DNA from: an uncultured Nitrospira sp.
GTDB lineage: Bacteria; Nitrospirota; Nitrospiria; Nitrospirales; Nitrospiraceae
Length of the DNA: 38,143 nucleotides
Assembly (NCBI GenBank): GCA_902500715.1
Contig: CABVRO010000019.1
Span: 1-38,143, forward strand
Reading direction: 5' to 3'
Part shown: positions 33,283-38,143 of the stretch, piece after piece
Layout of the letters: each line of letters begins with the position of its first letter
Position numbering within the stretch: the first letter of the stretch is position 1
Notes under the pieces: generated by a model
What the model was told of the DNA's origin: nothing
Seen by the model: only the letters and a program-made list of their open reading frames with translations
The model's database searches: none
Translations under genes and position numbers: made by a program

Positions 33283-34357
33283 CAACGGACAGAATCGGAC
33301 AGAACAGGCAACCCCGAAACGCAAAGCGGATGCGAGGGCGAAAGGTCAGGTCGCTCTCAGTCGGGATGCCGCCATGGCGGTGGGATTGCTGGGAAGCTTG
33401 GGCGCCCTCTATTGGCTGACGCCGGGCATTTTGAACAAGCTTCGACAGTCCCTGGAGTTATGGCTGAGCCAATCCATGGAGGATTCCACACAGCGCACAC
33501 TGAGTCTCGACCATCTGCATTTAATCCTAAGACAGATCGGAATCGATGTGTTTGTCATGCTCGGCCCGGTCATTGCCGGAATCGCGGTGGTCGGCGTTAG
33601 CGCCAACCTCATGCAAACCGGTTTCCTCTGGAAGCGAGACGGACTGCAGTTGGAGTTTTCCCGGATTAGCCCGATGGGCGGGTTCTCGCGGCTTTTCTCC
33701 GTCCGGTCCTTCAGCGAGCTGGTGAAATCGTGGCTCAAAATCTTTGCCATCGGAGGAGTCGGCTATTTCACGATCAAGCAGGATATGGTGTTGTTCTCTC
33801 CCTTGACGCAATTCGGCATGGAGACGCTCTTGCCGACGGTCGGGTGGGCGACATTCAAAGCGGCGCTCATGATGGGGGGCGCGGCTCTGGTGATCGGCGG
33901 GCTCGACTATGGCTTCCAACGATTTGAATGGGAACGCGACCTCCGCATGTCACGCGACGAAATCAAAGAGGAAAGTCGGGCGGCAGAAGGAGATCCTGGG
34001 TTGAAGGCGAAGATTCGGAGCACTCAAAAAGAAATGTCTCGAAAACGCATGATGGCCGCCGTGCCGAAGGCGGATGTCATTATCACCAACCCGACACACC
34101 TGGCGGTGGCCCTGAAGTATGACGCCAAGGCCATGGGCGCACCGATCGTCGTGGCCAAGGGCGCCGGCTTCGTGGCCGAGAAGATCCGGGAAATCGGCCG
34201 TCAAAACGGAGTCATGATCGTCGAAAACAAGTTGGTCGCACGTACCTTGTTTAAGCTGGTCGAGGTAGGTCGGGAAGTGCCCGAAGATCTCTATCGTGCG
34301 GTCGCAGAAATCCTGGCGTTTGTGTATCGCGTCCGCGGCAAACTGCCGCCGGCGTAA
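33275..34357 (+). CDS. flhB: Flagellar export switch protein FlhB
   Basis: FlhB controls the export specificity switch through self-cleavage. The 360-aa protein has the N-terminal TEQATPKRKADARAKGQV segment, four membrane helices (about 31-215) and a cytoplasmic domain with the cleavage motif NPTH at residues 272-275 (cleavage between Asn and Pro). FliK, its partner, is encoded about 8 kb upstream. ATG start inside the end of fliR. Confidence 0.96.
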   Translation: MADNGQNRTEQATPKRKADARAKGQVALSRDAAMAVGLLGSLGALYWLTPGILNKLRQSLELWLSQSMEDSTQRTLSLDHLHLILRQIGIDVFVMLGPVIAGIAVVGVSANLMQTGFLWKRDGLQLEFSRISPMGGFSRLFSVRSFSELVKSWLKIFAIGGVGYFTIKQDMVLFSPLTQFGMETLLPTVGWATFKAALMMGGAALVIGGLDYGFQRFEWERDLRMSRDEIKEESRAAEGDPGLKAKIRSTQKEMSRKRMMAAVPKADVIITNPTHLAVALKYDAKAMGAPIVVAKGAGFVAEKIREIGRQNGVMIVENKLVARTLFKLVEVGREVPEDLYRAVAEILAFVYRVRGKLPPA

Positions 34358-34374
34358 TGCGGATCGGAGTGTAG

Positions 34375-36483
34375 ATGACGAACGAGCAGACATCCGTATC
34401 CACGACCTCTTTGGTCAAACACCCGGACATTATGATGTCCGTGGGGGTTGTGGGAATTTTGATGGTCATGTTGATTCCTCTTCCGCGGTTTTTTCTGGAT
34501 CTGCTCCTCGCCTTCAACATCACACTCTCCATCATCGTGCTGCTGGTCGGCATGCAAGTACGCCGGCCGCTGGAATTCTCGGTATTCCCGTCGATTCTGC
34601 TGATGGTGACGCTCCTGCGTCTTGCCCTCAATATCGCCTCCACCCGCTTGATTCTCCTGCACGGGAATGAAGGCGCCGCCGCTGCAGGCGAGGTCATCCG
34701 GGCCTTCGGCACGTTCGTGGTCGGCGGCAACTATACCGTCGGGCTCGTTGTGTTCACCATTCTCGTCATCATCAACTTCGTGGTTATCACCAAAGGCGCC
34801 GGACGCGTCGCCGAAGTGGCGGCCCGTTTCACCTTGGATGCGATGCCCGGCAAACAGATGAGCATCGATGCCGATTTGAACGCCGGTCTGATCAACGACA
34901 AAGAGGCCCGTCAACGTCGGAAGGAGATCGCTCAGGAAGCGGATTTCTATGGCGCCATGGACGGTTCGAGTAAATTTGTGCGCGGCGATGCCGTGGCGGC
35001 AGTCATTATCACGCTCGTCAACATTCTGGGCGGGTTGACGATCGGTGTGTTGCAACAGGGCATGACGCTGGCCGCAGCGGCACAGACCTATACCTTGCTG
35101 ACGGTGGGTGAGGGCCTCGTGGCGCAAGTGCCGGCGCTCATTGTTTCGACCGCGGCCGGTATCGTCATCACTCGCGCCGCTTCCGAGGTGAACTTAGGAT
35201 TTGAGATCAGCCGTCAGGTCCTCATCTCTCCGAAGGCGATCGGCACGGCGTCGGGGATTCTGATCACGCTGGGCCTGGTCCCGGGACTTCCCCATCTCGC
35301 ATTCCTCGCGTTGGGCGGCCTGACCGCATGGATGGCGTATCAGATCAACGAACAACAGAAGACTGCGGAAGCCATTCCGACAGCGGCCTCGCCTCAGGTC
35401 AAGGCCGAAGAGCCCGGCACCCAGGTGGTCCCCCTGGATCTCATGGAAGTGCAGGTCGGATACGGTCTCATCAGCCTGGTGGACGGAGGGCAGGGTGGCG
35501 CCCTGCTGGACCGGATCAAGGGGCTCCGGCGACAGTTCGCCGAACAAATGGGCTTTGTCCTGCCGCCGATCCATATTCGCGACAACTTGCAGCTTCGGCC
35601 CAATGAATATGCGGCGTTGCTCAAAGGCGTGGAACTGGCCAAATCGGAGGTCATGCCTGCGCATGTGCTGGCGATCGATCCCGGTACGGCTCAGCGCGGA
35701 GCGATCCATGGGTTGCCGACCAAAGAGCCGGCATTCGGTTTGCCGGCTATGTGGGTACCGGAGCAGCAGCGTGAACAGGCCCAAATGGCAGGGTATACGG
35801 TCGTGGATCCGGGATCGGCCATCGCGACGCACTTGTCCGAGTTGATCAAGCGGCATGCGCATGAACTGCTGGGGCGGCAAGAAGTGCAGGGCCTGCTCGA
35901 TCAACTAGGCAAAAATCACCCCAAGCTGGTTGAGGAAGTGATTCCCAATCTGATCCCCTTGGGCACACTCGTCAGAGTTTTGTCGCATCTCCTGCGTGAG
36001 GGTGTCCCAATTCGTGACTTACGGACGATTCTTGAAACTATGGCCGACCATGCGGCGACCACAAAAGACGCCGATATTTTGACGGAAGTCGCCAGACAAG
36101 CGCTGGGACGGACCATCACGAAGCAATATCTCGCGCCAGATGGCTCGTTGCCGATCATCGGGCTGGATCCGCGATTGGATCGCACACTTGCCGATCAAGC
36201 CAATGCAGTCGGACAGGGAACCCAGTGGGTACCCGATCCGCTGGTGGCACAGAAACTGCTCACTGCATTGAAGGCTGCCGCGGAACGCATGGTCGGTCGC
36301 GGGCATCAACCGGTCATTTTGTGCTCGCCTTCGTTGCGACGACATCTGCGGAAACTGACGGACAGAATTTTGCACTCGGTTCCGATTTTAGGATTGAACG
36401 AGGTGGAAAGCGTGACACGTTTGCAGGCAGTGGAAACCGTACGGCTCGACCTCGAGGTCGGTGAAACCAGGAGCTTGGCATGA
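34375..36483 (+). CDS. flhA: Flagellar export gate protein FlhA
   Basis: FlhA is the nonameric export-gate protein with docking sites for chaperone-substrate complexes. The 702-aa protein has about eight membrane segments in residues 1-322, including the conserved FHIPEP-family cytoplasmic loop RFTLDAMPGKQMSIDADLNA and EADFYGAMDGSSKFVRGDA, and a large cytoplasmic domain (about 350-702). ATG start 17 nt after flhB. The stop overlaps flhF as ATGA. Confidence 0.97.
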   Translation: MTNEQTSVSTTSLVKHPDIMMSVGVVGILMVMLIPLPRFFLDLLLAFNITLSIIVLLVGMQVRRPLEFSVFPSILLMVTLLRLALNIASTRLILLHGNEGAAAAGEVIRAFGTFVVGGNYTVGLVVFTILVIINFVVITKGAGRVAEVAARFTLDAMPGKQMSIDADLNAGLINDKEARQRRKEIAQEADFYGAMDGSSKFVRGDAVAAVIITLVNILGGLTIGVLQQGMTLAAAAQTYTLLTVGEGLVAQVPALIVSTAAGIVITRAASEVNLGFEISRQVLISPKAIGTASGILITLGLVPGLPHLAFLALGGLTAWMAYQINEQQKTAEAIPTAASPQVKAEEPGTQVVPLDLMEVQVGYGLISLVDGGQGGALLDRIKGLRRQFAEQMGFVLPPIHIRDNLQLRPNEYAALLKGVELAKSEVMPAHVLAIDPGTAQRGAIHGLPTKEPAFGLPAMWVPEQQREQAQMAGYTVVDPGSAIATHLSELIKRHAHELLGRQEVQGLLDQLGKNHPKLVEEVIPNLIPLGTLVRVLSHLLREGVPIRDLRTILETMADHAATTKDADILTEVARQALGRTITKQYLAPDGSLPIIGLDPRLDRTLADQANAVGQGTQWVPDPLVAQKLLTALKAAAERMVGRGHQPVILCSPSLRRHLRKLTDRILHSVPILGLNEVESVTRLQAVETVRLDLEVGETRSLA

Positions 36484-37763
36484 AGGTACGGACATTCCAC
36501 GTCAAGTCGATGCATGAGGCCATTCGCTCCATCAAGGACACGTTAGGGCCGGATGCGGTGATTCTGTCCACGAAACGCGTGCGGTCCTGGGATAACGGAT
36601 TCGGGCTGTTGGGCGGATCGGTATTGGAGGTCATGGCGGCCATTGAAGACGACGTCGCCGTTCCCGATGCCGCGCCGCTGCTCGGTGAAGATGAGCAGAC
36701 GCGTGCGGCCTCGACTCCTGCGCCGACGGTGCCGGCAGAGGAATCGCGCTTTCAAAAAACCCTGCAGGGAGCGATGGAAACGGGCACGGAGCACTCCCGG
36801 CCTGTAACTCGTCCGGCTCCCGGCCTTTCGCGGGAGGGTCGCCCGACTCCGACATCCACACGCAATAGCGGGGAGAAGCAGGGAGCACCGTTCCAGTCCT
36901 TCCAGCGCGTCTATGAAGACCTGTTGGCGCAGGGAGTCGAGCATGTCACGGCGGAAGCCTGTCTGCGGGAACTGAGGGAAACGCTGGTGGAGCAGGGGTC
37001 CGCTCAGCGGAACTCGTCATTGCAGTTGCTCCGGACGGTCTTGTTGGATCGGGTCACCACGGCCGGCCCGTTGCTGAGTTCGGCAGGAGAACAAAAAATT
37101 GCGCTGTTCGTCGGCCCCAGCGGAGTCGGCAAAACTTCGACCATTGCCAAATTGGCGACGCACTACGGCATTGTCGAGCAGCGGAGTGTGGCCCTGATTA
37201 CCATGGATACGTATCGGCCATCGGCGGTGGAACACCTGCGCCTCTATGCCGAGGTTCTGGGTATCGAGCTTTCGGTGGCAGGTTCTTGCGAAGAGGCCCG
37301 TGCGGCGATTGCGCAGGCCCGTGAAGCGGAACTGATTTTAATCGACACCACAGGGTTCAATCCCTACGAACCCATCACGGCGCAACGTTGGAGAGGGTTG
37401 CTGAACGGGGCCTATCCGATGGAAGTCCATCTGGTCCTCGCGGCTGGCACACGAGTTCCGGATCTTGTGGTCAGCACCAGTCAATGCGTAGACGTGCCGG
37501 GCCTGCGGTTATTGTTCACCAAGCTCGATGAGACTGCTGGTTATGGCGGCATCTTTGAAGCCACTCATCGCACCGGCATTCCTCTGTCCTATTGGGGAAC
37601 CGGTCAACGGGTGCCCGATGACCTGGTTCAGGCCCAAGTCGATCGCCTGGGCGACCTGCTGCTGGGAGGACAAGTACGAACGCCGGCGACCGGCACCGCT
37701 CAGGCATGGCAGGGGCAAACGACACCGACGGATGTACCTGGTATCAAGACCTACGCGCGATAG
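36480..37763 (+). CDS. flhF: SRP-type GTPase FlhF
   Basis: FlhF sets the site and number of flagella. The 427-aa protein has the N-terminal B domain (MKVRTFHVKSMHEAIRSIKD), a low-complexity linker (about 57-140), and the NG GTPase: G1 VGPSGVGKT (211-219), G2 DTYR (243-246), G3 DTTG (289-292), G4 TKLDE, and G5 region GTGQRVPDDL. The G3 motif reads DTTGFN where SRP GTPases have DTAGR. Overlaps flhA by 4 nt; flhG follows after 28 nt. Confidence 0.95.
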   Translation: MKVRTFHVKSMHEAIRSIKDTLGPDAVILSTKRVRSWDNGFGLLGGSVLEVMAAIEDDVAVPDAAPLLGEDEQTRAASTPAPTVPAEESRFQKTLQGAMETGTEHSRPVTRPAPGLSREGRPTPTSTRNSGEKQGAPFQSFQRVYEDLLAQGVEHVTAEACLRELRETLVEQGSAQRNSSLQLLRTVLLDRVTTAGPLLSSAGEQKIALFVGPSGVGKTSTIAKLATHYGIVEQRSVALITMDTYRPSAVEHLRLYAEVLGIELSVAGSCEEARAAIAQAREAELILIDTTGFNPYEPITAQRWRGLLNGAYPMEVHLVLAAGTRVPDLVVSTSQCVDVPGLRLLFTKLDETAGYGGIFEATHRTGIPLSYWGTGQRVPDDLVQAQVDRLGDLLLGGQVRTPATGTAQAWQGQTTPTDVPGIKTYAR

Positions 37764-37791
37764 GCGACTGACGAACAAGAGGGGAGCGACG

Positions 37792-38143
37792 ATGGCGATG
37801 CAACCAGGAATTTTGGATCCGCAGATGAGAGCGCTTGATGACAACGTCGGTCCCTCCCGCACGCAGGTGATTACCGTCACCAGCGGAAAAGGCGGGGTGG
37901 GGAAGACCAACGTTGTGGCAAACACTGCCATCGCCCTGGCCCAAACCGGAAAGCGTGTGCTCGTGTTGGATGCGGATCTCGGGCTTGGGAATGTCGATAT
38001 TCTGCTTGGCCTGACACCGAAATACACATTGGAGCATGTGCTCGCGAAGACCTGCCGGCTGGAAGATATTGCACTGGCCGGCCCGCAGGGCATTACCGTC
38101 CTCCCGGCCAGTACCGGCATTTCTCAGTTGACGATCCTGACGG
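37792..38143 (+). CDS. flhG: MinD-like ATPase FlhG (FleN), 3' end outside window
   Basis: FlhG is the ParA/MinD-type ATPase that counteracts FlhF and limits flagellar number. The frame runs without a stop to the window end (117 complete codons). The deviant Walker A SGKGGVGKTN (about 32-41) and VLDADLGLGNVDILLGL are diagnostic. The N-terminal helix that stimulates FlhF (DQAxxLR in well-studied homologues) is not clearly present; the segment reads LDPQMRALDDN. ATG 37792 with GAGGGGAG 5-12 nt upstream. Confidence 0.93.
   Translation, partial: MAMQPGILDPQMRALDDNVGPSRTQVITVTSGKGGVGKTNVVANTAIALAQTGKRVLVLDADLGLGNVDILLGLTPKYTLEHVLAKTCRLEDIALAGPQGITVLPASTGISQLTILT

Noticed and set aside
34291..35127. 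Minus-strand open frame of about 278 codons opposite flhA
   Set aside because: Antisense to a highly conserved gene, His/Gln/Asp-rich, and without a family resemblance.
1..38143. CRISPR arrays, insertion sequences or prophage genes
   Set aside because: No spaced direct repeats, transposase genes or phage-like genes were seen by eye; the window is a compact housekeeping and flagellar region.

Overview
The window looks like a stretch of chromosome from a GC-rich, flagellated, Gram-negative-type bacterium. The gene content (separate glycyl-tRNA synthetase beta subunit, pyruvate phosphate dikinase, FleS/FleR-type sigma-54 control, and a single flgB-to-flhG flagellar block) is compatible with a Nitrospira-like member of the Nitrospirota. 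That placement is an inference from gene order and general knowledge; no search was run. Almost every gene is on the + strand, with many 1-14 nt overlaps that suggest translational coupling.

Left part (1-11120), housekeeping and metabolic genes: the 3' part of glyS (its 5' end is outside the window), a small two-TM protein, ppdK with an unusual basic C-terminal tail, ribD, an exported esterase-like hydrolase coupled to an exported protein of unknown function, an MFS transporter, a 35-aa membrane peptide and ribE. A palindrome-rich gap and one minus-strand tRNA-Thr(TGT) with an encoded CCA end close this part.

Middle part (11438-17909), regulators: an NtrC-type sigma-54 activator with no adjacent kinase; then an exported TPR-repeat protein, a soluble PAS/histidine kinase (FleS-like) and a second NtrC-type sigma-54 activator (FleR-like), the last three joined by ATGA overlaps.

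Right part (18079-38143), flagellar secretion apparatus, basal body and hook, in three modules. Each module has a candidate sigma-54 (-24/-12) promoter at its head: (1) flgB-flgC-fliE-fliF-fliG-[REC]fliH-fliI-fliJ-motE; (2) fliK-flgD-flgE; (3) fliL-fliM-fliN-fliO-fliP-fliQ-fliR-flhB-flhA-flhF-flhG (flhG runs off the end). The sigma-54 activators next door are the obvious candidates to drive these promoters.

The most striking observation is the gene in the fliH slot. It encodes a complete, apparently phosphorylatable receiver domain (Asp/Asp, phospho-Asp, Thr and Lys all present) fused to a FliH-type stator of the export ATPase FliI. Its receiver and linker helix closely resemble those of the stand-alone NtrC-type regulator at 11438. 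This suggests that a domain was captured from a sigma-54 regulator and that a phosphorelay could act directly on flagellar type III export.
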